Translations under genes and position numbers: made by a program
Notes under the pieces: generated by a model
The model's database searches: none
The model's input: the letters and a program-made list of their open reading frames with translations, nothing else
What the model was told of the DNA's origin: nothing
Shown: one piece after another, positions 56,974 through 64,000 of the stretch
Numbering within the stretch: the stretch's first letter is position 1
Layout of the letters: each line of letters begins with the position of its first letter
NCBI GenBank assembly: GCA_963555835.3
Contig: CAUVWZ020000002.1
Coordinates: 1,612,001 to 1,676,000, forward strand
DNA length: 64,000 nucleotides
DNA from: JAPUME01 sp027294185
GTDB lineage: Bacteria > Acidobacteriota > Terriglobia > UBA7540 > JAPUME01
Direction of reading: 5' to 3'

Positions 56974-58194
56974 CTACTGTATTTTGCTCAGCCAGTGGCC
57001 CAGTTTGTCTTTCTTCACCTTCAGGTAAGCTCTATTGCTCCGCTGCGGCTCCACCTCAAGAGGAATTCTTCTTAAGATGGAGAGCCCGTAGCGCTCGATG
57101 CCGGAAATTTTCTTCGGATTGTTCGTCAACAGATGAATCTTATGGACACCCAGGTCGGCAAGAATTTGAGCGCCGATCGAATAGTCCCTCATGTCGCGCG
57201 GCAGCCCCAGAGATTCGTTCGCCTGGACGGTATCCTGGCCGCGGTCCTGCAGGGCGTAGGCGCGAATCTTGTTGGCGAGGCCGATCCCCCGCCCTTCCTG
57301 GCTGAGGTAAACCACGACACCGGAGCCCTTCTCTGCGATCTTGCGGAGCGAGGCGTCCAACTGCTCCCGGCAGTCGCAGCGGATCGAGGAGAGCGCGTCC
57401 CCCGTGAGGCACTGCGAATGTACGCGGACCAGCGTCGGGCTTCCGCGATTGATCCGTCCCCTCACCAGCGCGACGTGCTCGCGGTTCATCGACGGGCAGT
57501 CATAGACGTGGATGGTGAACTTTCCATAACAAGTGGGAAGCTGCGAGGTCGCTACTCGCACCACCAGTTTTTCCGTATAGCGGCGGTACTCGGCCAGTTC
57601 CGAAATGTTGATCACCTTCAGAGAGTGTCGCTTCGCCAATCGGTCGACGGTCGCCGGGCTGGCAGGATCCCCCTGGCGATCCAGAATTTCGCACATCACC
57701 CCCACCGGTTTCAATCCGGCCAGCCGCGCCAAATCCGCCGAGGCCTCCGTATGCCCGGCCCTGACCAGAACGCCCCCCTGGCGCGCCCGCACCGGAAAGA
57801 CGTGTCCGGGCCGGTTGAGATCGTCCGGTTGGGTCTTCAGATTCGCAAGAGCGCGAACCGTCGTGGCGCGGTCGGCGGCCGAGATTCCTGTGGTCACGCC
57901 TTTTCGCGCATCGACGGTCACCGTGAAGTTGCACTCCAGGGACTGCGCATTTTCGTCGGCACGGACCATCGCGGGCAGGCCGAGCTTCATCGCCCGATCC
58001 TGTGTCATGGCGACACAGATCAGGCCGCCGCCTTGCCGAATCATGAAATTGATGTTCGCGGCGGTGGCCTTCTCGGCCGCCATGATCAGGTCCGCTTCAT
58101 TCTCGCGATCCTGGCTGTCTCGAACGATGACCAGCTTCCCTTTTCGAATATCTGAAATTGCACTCTCTACTGCGGATATATGATTTCTAGCCAC
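56974..58194 (-). CDS. ribBA: Bifunctional DHBP synthase/GTP cyclohydrolase II
   Basis: The two entry enzymes of riboflavin synthesis in one chain. The N-terminal RibB half (RDSQDRENEADLIMAAEKAT, then GGGLICVAMTQDRAMKLGLP, HVFPVRARQGGVLVRAGHTE) makes 3,4-dihydroxybutanone phosphate from ribulose-5-phosphate. The C-terminal RibA half converts GTP; its zinc cysteines lie in CLTGDALSSIRCDC and the active site in VVVYLSQEGRGIGLANKIRA, YALQDRGQDTVQANESLGLP and LLTNNPKKISGIERYG. 406 residues, normal for the fusion. Between ribH and ribD, 21 and 28 bases apart from them. Confidence 0.97.
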   Translation of the reverse strand: MARNHISAVESAISDIRKGKLVIVRDSQDRENEADLIMAAEKATAANINFMIRQGGGLICVAMTQDRAMKLGLPAMVRADENAQSLECNFTVTVDARKGVTTGISAADRATTVRALANLKTQPDDLNRPGHVFPVRARQGGVLVRAGHTEASADLARLAGLKPVGVMCEILDRQGDPASPATVDRLAKRHSLKVINISELAEYRRYTEKLVVRVATSQLPTCYGKFTIHVYDCPSMNREHVALVRGRINRGSPTLVRVHSQCLTGDALSSIRCDCREQLDASLRKIAEKGSGVVVYLSQEGRGIGLANKIRAYALQDRGQDTVQANESLGLPRDMRDYSIGAQILADLGVHKIHLLTNNPKKISGIERYGLSILRRIPLEVEPQRSNRAYLKVKKDKLGHWLSKIQ

Positions 58195-58215
58195 AATTCA
58201 TCCTGATGAATAAGG

Positions 58216-58692
58216 TTAGGAAACGTTTCGGAGAAGGGAGAGCGCCGTCTGAGCCGCCTCCAGCCCCCGATTAAACCGGCCCGGCACGGCACGACGTTGA
58301 GCATCGCGTCGGTTGTAGGCCGCAATTACTTCAAACACCACCGGCAGGTCGTGCGCCAGGGAAACCTGGATGATGCCTCTCGCACACTCTCTCGTAACCA
58401 GCTCAAAGTGGTGCGTTTTCCCTCGAATCACGACACCCAGCGCGATCAACACATCGTAGCGCCGACGCCTGGCCAGCCGTTGGGCCATCCAGGGTATCTC
58501 AAAACACCCGGGGACGGTAAACTCGTCAATCTGGGCGGTTGCAAGACCCGCCGCCAGAAGCTCCCGCCGGCAGTTCGTAGCCAGTTGCCGCGTGAGGTCA
58601 GAATTGTATTCGGAGCGAATGATGCCGATTCGGACTCGTCCGAGACTCCCCGAGGGCTTTTTTTTTCGACTCGCGGGCGCTTTACGTCTCAT
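58216..58692 (-). CDS. ribH: 6,7-dimethyl-8-ribityllumazine synthase
   Basis: Joins the butanone phosphate and the ribitylamino-uracil into lumazine. A 158-residue protein with a basic N-terminal tail and the signatures RIGIIRSEYN, FTVPGCFEIPWMAQRL and LIALGVVIRGKTHHFELVTR, with the catalytic His in THHFE. The late segment reads AYNRRDAQRRAVPGRFNRGL where most family members have TxxQAxxR and NKG, a mild divergence. Overlaps ribE by four bases (ATGA), implying coupled translation. Confidence 0.94.
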   Translation of the reverse strand: MRRKAPASRKKKPSGSLGRVRIGIIRSEYNSDLTRQLATNCRRELLAAGLATAQIDEFTVPGCFEIPWMAQRLARRRRYDVLIALGVVIRGKTHHFELVTRECARGIIQVSLAHDLPVVFEVIAAYNRRDAQRRAVPGRFNRGLEAAQTALSLLRNVS

Positions 58693-59273
58693 CTTCCCAG
58701 CAGCCTGGCAACATATTTGGAGAGGACGTCGACCTCCACGTTGACCGGGTCTCTCACCTGTTTTGTCCCAAGCGTCGTTTGCTTGAGGGTATATTCGAGC
58801 AGCGAAATTGAAAATCGGTTCCCTGCCGGCTTCACCACGGTCAGGCTGATGCCGTCGATCGCAATCGACCCCTTTTCCACTATGTACCGCGTCAGGCGCC
58901 GGGGAATTTCAAACGTATAAACTCTGCTCTTCCCTTCCCGGCGAATCCTCACGATACGCCCCACGGCGTCCACATGCCCCTGCACCAGGTGACCACCGAT
59001 GAGCGATCTCAACGTCAGTGACCGCTCCAGGTTGACGCGCGCGGAGCGCTGAAGCCGGGAAAGTGTCGTCCTCCGCAGGGTTTCCGGCATGTAACGGACT
59101 TCGAACGAATGCCCGTTCAACTTCTGAACCGTGGAGCAGACTCCTTCCACGTTAATGCTCTCTCCCTGCTTCAGTTTCCAGCGGGGTGGCGTGCGGATGG
59201 TGACTCGTTGCTCGGTTCCGTGCTTCTTGACGGAAGTAATCGCTTCTGTGATCTCAACAATACCGCTGAACAT
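58689..59273 (-). CDS. ribE: Riboflavin synthase, alpha subunit type
   Basis: Dismutates two lumazine molecules to riboflavin. The duplicated barrel halves are visible: MFSGIVEITEAITSVKKHGT, INVEGVCSTVQKLNGHSFEV and TLSRLQRSARVNLERSLTLR, GGHLVQGHVDAVGRIVRI in the first half, then GSIAIDGISLTVVKPAGNRF and LEYTLKQTTLGTKQVRDPVN, VEVDVLSKYVARLL in the second. 194 residues. First gene of the minus-strand rib operon. I looked upstream for an FMN riboswitch and found none; instead there is a short frame overlapping the start codon. Confidence 0.96.
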   Translation of the reverse strand: MFSGIVEITEAITSVKKHGTEQRVTIRTPPRWKLKQGESINVEGVCSTVQKLNGHSFEVRYMPETLRRTTLSRLQRSARVNLERSLTLRSLIGGHLVQGHVDAVGRIVRIRREGKSRVYTFEIPRRLTRYIVEKGSIAIDGISLTVVKPAGNRFSISLLEYTLKQTTLGTKQVRDPVNVEVDVLSKYVARLLGR

Positions 59274-59379
59274 TTAAGCATCCCGGTTCGTCGGCCCCTG
59301 GCTTAAGCCCGCTCAGAAACTCCTCCGATGAGCCGCAACCCGCTCCAACCACGACGATTATGGGCGGATTCCTAACCAT
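59254..59379 (-). CDS. Candidate short upstream ORF overlapping the ribE start
   Basis: A 41-codon frame starting ATG 59379 with GGGAG five to nine bases upstream. It reads MVRNPPIIVVVGAGCGSSEE, then FLSGLKPGADEPGCL, and ends at 59254, twenty bases inside ribE. The N-terminal part resembles a Rossmann-like or CheB-like beginning and could be a remnant of another gene. Alternatively it is a leader peptide whose translation couples to ribE. Evidence is limited to the ribosome binding site and overlap. Confidence 0.25.
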   Translation of the reverse strand: MVRNPPIIVVVGAGCGSSEEFLSGLKPGADEPGCLNVQRYC

Positions 59380-59484
59380 TACTCCCGACCTGCCTTTTTC
59401 GGGGAACTTCGTGGCTTTGGATGATAGATTTTAGCATACCTGTTTCCCCTTGGCCTATGATCTTCCCTCTGGAGCTCATTCCCC

Positions 59485-59511
59485 ATGTTAAACATGATAA
59501 ACGTGATAAAC
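59485..59511 (+). repeat. Three tandem 9-bp repeats upstream of the epimerase operon
   Basis: ATGTTAAAC, ATGATAAAC and GTGATAAAC stand in direct succession 70 bases ahead of the epimerase start codon. The first unit overlaps the small palindrome CATGTTAAACATG. The arrangement suggests an operator bound by a transcription factor, perhaps the regulator of this sugar-transport operon. The remainder of the 59274-59580 spacer shows only the small ORF listed separately. Confidence 0.45.
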
Positions 59512-59580
59512 CGGTCCCCGGACGGCCCGTCGGCCCAATTGCCGTTGACTACCTCGGGTAAAGCCATATAATCGCCACTC

Positions 59581-60573
59581 ATGCCAAAAACAGAGGGAAG
59601 ATTTCTGATTACCGGCGCCCAGGGCTTCCTCGGGGCCTGGGTGGTCAAGTATCTCGTCGAGGCCGGTCACCGGCCCTGTGTCTTCGACATCTCCACCGAG
59701 CCGAAGCGCATGGCCAATCTGCTCGACAAGGACCAACTGGACCGAGTGAATTTCATCCAGGGCGACGTCACTCGCGCCGAGGACGTAAACCGCGCAGTGG
59801 CGGAAAACGCCATTGACCGGATCATTCATCTGGCTGCACTGCAGGTCCCCTTCTGCGCGGCCGACCCCCCGCTCGGCGGCTGGGTCAACGTCGTGGGAAC
59901 CCTGAACATTTTTGAAGCCGCGCGCCTCCACGCGAAAGGAATGAAGAGTCTGGTCTATGCGAGCTCGGCAGCGGTCTTCGGTCCCGAAGAGTTTTACGAG
60001 GGGAAGAGGGTCCCGGAAGGCGCCGACCTGTTGCCGGGAACTCACTACGGTGTCTTCAAGCAATGTAACGAAGGGAACGCCCGCGTCTATTTTCAAACTC
60101 ACAACCTCTCGAGCGTGGGCTTAAGACCGTGGGCGCTTTACGGGGTGGGCCGGGATCAGGGTATCACCTCCGGACTTACCAAGGCGATCAAAGCCGCCGT
60201 CGTCGGGAAACCCTACACCATCAAGTTCACCGGCGGAATCGACCTGCAGTATGCGGAAGATTGCGCCCGCATCTTCTTGAGTTGCAGCGAGGCCCCTCGG
60301 AAGGGAGCGCTGATCTATACCTTGCGCGGTGTCGCCATGCAGGTGAATGAGTTTATTCAACGACTGGAACAGGTCTACCCGAAAGCCAAAGGGCTGATTC
60401 AGGCCGAGGGCCCCCGAATGCCGATCGCTTATGAGCTGGACGACAGCCTGATGGTCAAAGATCTGGGTGAGGTGCCCCGGACCCCGCTTGAGGAAGGGAT
60501 CCGCAGGACTGTGGAAATTTTCGAGCGGCTCCACGGTGAGGGCCGCCTGGATGTAGGCGACTTGGAAGTGTAA
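59581..60573 (+). CDS. NAD-dependent epimerase/dehydratase
   Basis: An extended short-chain dehydrogenase/reductase of 330 residues. The Rossmann glycine motif is TGAQGFLGAWVVKYL (about residues 9-23), NAD-contact region DVTRAEDVNRAV and RIIHLAALQVPF, and the catalytic triad appears as SSAAVFG (Ser), then YGVFKQCNE with the Tyr-x-x-x-Lys signature (about residues 156-160). Substrates of relatives are nucleotide-sugars or related sugar derivatives; here the gene leads an operon with a sugar ABC importer, eight bases apart, suggesting that the imported sugar is its substrate or a precursor. No closer assignment is possible. Confidence 0.9.
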   Translation: MPKTEGRFLITGAQGFLGAWVVKYLVEAGHRPCVFDISTEPKRMANLLDKDQLDRVNFIQGDVTRAEDVNRAVAENAIDRIIHLAALQVPFCAADPPLGGWVNVVGTLNIFEAARLHAKGMKSLVYASSAAVFGPEEFYEGKRVPEGADLLPGTHYGVFKQCNEGNARVYFQTHNLSSVGLRPWALYGVGRDQGITSGLTKAIKAAVVGKPYTIKFTGGIDLQYAEDCARIFLSCSEAPRKGALIYTLRGVAMQVNEFIQRLEQVYPKAKGLIQAEGPRMPIAYELDDSLMVKDLGEVPRTPLEEGIRRTVEIFERLHGEGRLDVGDLEV

Positions 60574-60580
60574 AGGCACC

Positions 60581-61561
60581 ATGTGGACTGACTTTCGGAG
60601 AACCTTCGCGCGCCTTCTCATCCTATTCCTTTTGTCCAGCCTCCTCAGTTGTGGCCGGACCGCACGGCCGACCATCGCCGTCGTGCCCAAAGCCCAATCC
60701 CACTTCTTCTGGCAGGCGGTGCACGCGGGAGCCGTGTCGGCAGCCAACGAAGCAGGCTATGAAGTCCTCTGGAACGGTCCCGCCAGCGAGGCAGACTTCG
60801 CTCACCAGATCAGGATTCTGGACGACCTGATCAACCGGCGAGTCAGCGGCATTCTGATCGCACCCTCAGACCGCGAGGCCCTGGTCCCGGCTATCGAACG
60901 GGCCCATCGGGCCGGCATACCACTCACCATCGTCGACTCCGGCGCCAATGCGGAAAACTATGTCTCCTATGTGTCCACGAACAACTACGAAGGCGGGGTG
61001 ATGGCGGCGCGTCGCATGGGGGAAATCCTCGGCGGGAGGGGGCAGGTGGCCGTGGTCGGGCTTATGCCCGGGAGCACTTCCACCGTAGCCCGCGAGACAG
61101 GCTTTCAGGAAACTCTGGAGAAAGAATTTTCCGAGATTAAGCTCGTAGCCTTTCAATACGGTATGTCCAACCGGGCACGCTCCCTGGCCGCCGCCGAAGA
61201 CATCCTTACAGCACACCCCGACCTGGACGGAATCTTCGGTTCCGCAGAGCCCGGCACAATCGGCGTGGTGCAGGCCGTCAAAGCGCGCCGACTCGCAGGA
61301 AAAGTGAAAATCGTCGGATTCGATACCTCTCCCAGCCTGGTCGAAGACCTGAGGACGGGCGTCATTGACTCCCTGGTCCTGCAAGACCCCTTTAACATGG
61401 CCATTCAGGCTTTCCAGACCCTCACGGAAAAATTGGAGGGAGGAACACCGCCGCGCCGGATCAACATGACGCCGACCCTGGCAACCTCGGAAAATCTCTC
61501 CCAACCCAATATCTCCCGACTCCTGGACCCGCAGCCGAATATCGACCGTTACTTGAGATGA
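60581..61561 (+). CDS. Sugar ABC transporter substrate-binding lipoprotein (RbsB type)
   Basis: A 326-residue periplasmic binding protein of the LacI/RbsB type. The signal LLILFLLSSLLSC ends in a lipobox LLSC, so it is tethered to the membrane. The fold motifs are PTIAVVPKAQSHFFWQAVHA, VSGILIAPSDREALVPAIER, GIPLTIVDSGANAENYVSYV, STNNYEGGVMAARRM and LDGIFGSAEPGTIGVVQAVK, with VKIVGFDTSPSLVEDLRTGV. It captures a monosaccharide or similar ligand for the ATPase and permease that follow. The gene starts eight bases after the epimerase stop. Confidence 0.93.
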   Translation: MWTDFRRTFARLLILFLLSSLLSCGRTARPTIAVVPKAQSHFFWQAVHAGAVSAANEAGYEVLWNGPASEADFAHQIRILDDLINRRVSGILIAPSDREALVPAIERAHRAGIPLTIVDSGANAENYVSYVSTNNYEGGVMAARRMGEILGGRGQVAVVGLMPGSTSTVARETGFQETLEKEFSEIKLVAFQYGMSNRARSLAAAEDILTAHPDLDGIFGSAEPGTIGVVQAVKARRLAGKVKIVGFDTSPSLVEDLRTGVIDSLVLQDPFNMAIQAFQTLTEKLEGGTPPRRINMTPTLATSENLSQPNISRLLDPQPNIDRYLR

Positions 61562-61565
61562 TGAA

Positions 61566-63134
61566 ATGACCGTCCCGCCGGAAACTTCCATCAACTCCGA
61601 AACCTCCCCTTCCGATTCCAAACCGCCCGCTCGTCTCGAAATGCGCGGCGTATCCAAATCTTTTTCCGGTGTCACGGTTCTCCGCCGGGCAAACCTCACG
61701 GCAAAGGCGGGAGAGGTGCACGGGCTGGTGGGTGAAAACGGCGCGGGCAAGTCCACATTGATGAAAATTCTATCGGGCGAGCTCCCCCGAGATGCGGGCG
61801 AAATCTTCTGGGAGGGCAGACCGGCTGGAATCGAATCCCGCTCCGACTCCCAGCGGCTGGGAATTTCGATGATTCATCAGGAGTTGAGCCTGGCGCCTCA
61901 CCTCAGCGTAGCGGCCAACATTTTCCTGGGACGCGAACCGTTGAAGGGATGGGGAGCGCTCGACCGACGTGCGGAGCTCGAGGAGGCAACCCGTTCCCTG
62001 GCGGAACTGGGGTTCGAGCTGGATGCCAGCCGTCCCGTAAGCCTTCTGAATCCGGCCGAGAGGCAACTGGTCGAGATTGCGCGGGCCCTCACGGCCTCGA
62101 GCGGGCTGATTATTATGGATGAGCCTACCTCTTCACTTTCCAGTCCCGAGGTGGAAGATCTGTTTTCCGTGGTCGAAAAACTCAAGCAGCGCGGCGTGTC
62201 GATTATCTTTGTCACGCATCGGCTGGAAGAGCTGGCGCGAATCGCCGACCGGGTCACGGTCCTGCGGGACGGGGCAGTGGTCCACTCGACTGAGATGCCA
62301 CGCAAGGATTTCTCCCCCCTGATTCATGCCATGGTAGGCCGCGAACTGCGCGACCTGTTCCCGGCTCGTAAGGTCCAGCCGGGACCCGTAATTCTAAAAG
62401 TGGAAAACCTCTCCCGCCGAGGCATGATTGAAAACGCAAACCTGGAATTGCGCCGGGGTGAGGTCGTGGGACTGGCGGGTCTGATCGGGGCCGGTTGCAC
62501 GGAACTGGTGGAGACTCTCTTTGGCGCCTGGCCCGCCGAGACGGGGGAGGTTCGTATCGAAGGAAAGCCCGTCTCAATTCGCGCCCCGCAGGACGCGATT
62601 CGCGCCGGAATGGTCCTGATCACCGAGGACCGCAAAACAACCGGGCTGGCCTTGCCGCTTCCCCTGAGCCACAACATCACCCTGTCGAATCTCCGGGCGC
62701 TGGTCCGAGCGGGGAAAATCGGCCTGAGGGAGGAGAAGCGAGTCGCGCAGAAATTCATCGAGCGGCTGCGCATTCGCGCCTCCTCAGTCGATCAGAAAAC
62801 GGCCTCTTTGAGTGGCGGAAATCAGCAGAAAGCGGTCCTGGCGAAGTGGCTCTTCTGTGAGCCGCGCATCTTCCTGCTCGATGAGCCGACCCGGGGCGTC
62901 GACGTCGGCTCCAGGCAGGAAATTTACGGCCTGATGAACGAGCTGGCCGAATCGGGAGCCGCGATCCTGATGATTTCCTCGGAGCTCGAAGAGATACTCG
63001 GCATGAGCGACCGCGTGCTGGTCATGCGCGCGGGCAGAATCGTCAAGGAACTCGTGACCCGAGAGACGTCTCAAGAAGAGATCATGCATTACGCCGCGCT
63101 TGCTTCGTCAAACGCAGGGGAGGAGGTGCATTGA
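61566..63134 (+). CDS. Sugar ABC transporter ATPase (RbsA-like, two nucleotide-binding domains)
   Basis: A 522-residue duplicated ATPase. The first domain has Walker A GENGAGKSTLMKILSG (about residues 57-72), signature region LLNPAERQLVEIARAL and Walker B LIIMDEPTSSLSSPEVEDLF. The second domain has a degenerate Walker A, GLIGAGCTELVETLF, which is normal in this carbohydrate class, then LSGGNQQKAVLAKWLFCEPR and IFLLDEPTRGVDVGSRQEIY. It energises the importer with the RbsB-type protein before it and the permease after it. The gene begins five bases after the binding-protein stop. Confidence 0.95.
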   Translation: MTVPPETSINSETSPSDSKPPARLEMRGVSKSFSGVTVLRRANLTAKAGEVHGLVGENGAGKSTLMKILSGELPRDAGEIFWEGRPAGIESRSDSQRLGISMIHQELSLAPHLSVAANIFLGREPLKGWGALDRRAELEEATRSLAELGFELDASRPVSLLNPAERQLVEIARALTASSGLIIMDEPTSSLSSPEVEDLFSVVEKLKQRGVSIIFVTHRLEELARIADRVTVLRDGAVVHSTEMPRKDFSPLIHAMVGRELRDLFPARKVQPGPVILKVENLSRRGMIENANLELRRGEVVGLAGLIGAGCTELVETLFGAWPAETGEVRIEGKPVSIRAPQDAIRAGMVLITEDRKTTGLALPLPLSHNITLSNLRALVRAGKIGLREEKRVAQKFIERLRIRASSVDQKTASLSGGNQQKAVLAKWLFCEPRIFLLDEPTRGVDVGSRQEIYGLMNELAESGAAILMISSELEEILGMSDRVLVMRAGRIVKELVTRETSQEEIMHYAALASSNAGEEVH

Positions 63135-63140
63135 GGGACT

Positions 63141-64000
63141 CCATGAATACCGGCCCATCCAATACGTCCAACACATCCAGCTCAACTCTGCCGACGCCGG
63201 CCTCGAAGCCTCCCACGCGCTCGCGGCATTGGCATTGGCTGGAGAAATTTCTCCCCATCCTCAGCCTGGTTCTTCTTTTTGTCGCGCTGGCGATTCTCTC
63301 CCCTCACTTCCTGACCCTGCCTAATCTCTCGAACGTCGCCCGGCGGACCGCCGTCATTAACATCATGGCTCTGGGAATGACGTTAATCATCATCTCCGGC
63401 GGCATCGACCTTTCGGTCGGCTCCGTCATGGCATTTTCCGGAATCGCGGGGACCATGCTGCTTCAGGCAGGATTGCCGCTGCCGGTCGCGATCCTCGGCG
63501 CGATGGTGGCGGGGATGGCCTGGGGATTGATCAATTCCCTGTTGATTACCCAGCTCAGAGTCAGCCCCTTCATCGCTACGCTGGGAACCATGGGAGCCGC
63601 GCGCGGCCTAACCCTGGTTATCACCGACGGCCTTCCCATCGTTCGGCTGCCGCGCACTTTCGGATTCCTGGGGGATGGAAACCTGCTGCAGATTATCCCC
63701 GTTCCCTTGGCGATACTGCTGGCGCTGGCATTTTTGACCGGATATATCCTGAAATTCACTCGACTGGGCCGCTACGCCTTCGCCATCGGCAGCAACCGCG
63801 AGGCGGCACGCTACGCCGGCATCCCCATCACGCGCTACCTGATTGCCATCTATTGCCTGGCCGGGGCCTTTACGGGACTGGCCGCCATGATCGCATCCTC
63901 CCGGCTGATGACCGGCCAACCCACGGCCGGACAAGGTTATGAGCTTTCCGTTATCGCGGCGGTGGTCATCGGCGGGGGAAGTTTGGCGGGGGGCGAGGGG
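63141..64000 (+). CDS. Sugar ABC transporter permease (RbsC-like), cut by window end
   Basis: The gene starts at ATG 63141, seven bases after the ATPase stop, and remains open to the end of the window (286 codons seen). After a Thr/Ser-rich tail, hydrophobic helices follow: FLPILSLVLLFVALAILSPH, INIMALGMTLIIISGGIDLS with the conserved SGGIDLSVGSVMAFSG motif, VSPFIATLGTMGAARGL, and GRYAFAIGSNREAARYAGIP, all standard in RbsC/XylH-type permeases. The last visible motif VIAAVVIGGGSLAGGEG is a signature near the end of the protein. Its stop lies beyond the window. Confidence 0.93.

Noticed and set aside
59274..59580. FMN riboswitch before ribE
   Set aside because: I searched for the RFN consensus blocks in this spacer on the minus strand and found none.

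Overview
The window looks like chromosomal DNA of a GC-rich, diderm (outer-membrane) bacterium, most likely a member of the Acidobacteriota. Outer-membrane biology is clear: LptD, a SurA-like PpiC chaperone, heptose activation by RfaE2 and a TonB/ExbB/ExbD set. The phylum is an inference from gene style (TonB with a polytopic N-terminus, SecF with a large insertion, PilZ proteins, an orphan BlaI-type repressor, many IS1380/IS1595 elements), not from a marker-gene tree.

Layout. 1-9000: a frameshifted SMP-30 gene, an ACE-like M2 peptidase lipoprotein, hemL (divergent), rfaE2 and mfd, then an unexplained structured 0.5 kb spacer. 9-13 kb: surA-like gene and a YhaM-type exonuclease in one operon, a BlaI-type regulator, a PilZ protein and convergent rsmI. 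13-21.3 kb (all minus): tgt, yajC, secD, secF, then the tonB-exbB-exbD-exbD-TPR lipoprotein block. 21.6-27.1 kb: peptide ABC ATPases OppF and OppD, unusually separated by a GH15 glucoamylase-like gene and a broken AT-rich NYN gene. 27.6-37.6 kb (all minus): rpoD and dnaG (macromolecular synthesis pair), mutS2, hemB, lptD. 37.6-42.7 kb: an accessory island with a CBS fragment, an Ig-like surface protein, fragments of ASH-domain protein(s) and two different IS1380-family elements. 42.8-52.3 kb: zinc-ribbon/RDD membrane protein, an S41 protein lacking its catalytic Ser and Lys, a secreted hypothetical protein, an FAH-family hydrolase, tadA, tRNA-Ser(CGA), an M48-like protein with HQLGH in place of HEXXH, a PilZ-coiled-coil protein and endonuclease V. 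52.4-54.3 kb: a second island, with a leaderless membrane-protein gene run into by an IS1595-family element that carries a divergent 46-codon ORF. 54.5-64 kb: a DUF1015 protein, a complete riboflavin operon (ribE-ribH-ribBA-ribD, minus strand), then a plus-strand operon of a sugar-nucleotide-type epimerase and a ribose-type ABC importer (binding protein, double ATPase, permease cut by the window end).

Core operons are intact. The most interesting signals are a three-copy family of about 80-110 bp intergenic palindromic elements (21514, 27310, 33903), one nested in a 233 bp palindromic tract; two predicted pseudo-peptidases; a promoter-hairpin-Shine-Dalgarno leader before the NYN gene; and IS-driven decay of a surface-protein cluster. 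No CRISPR array, integrated phage or complete unknown defence system was seen.
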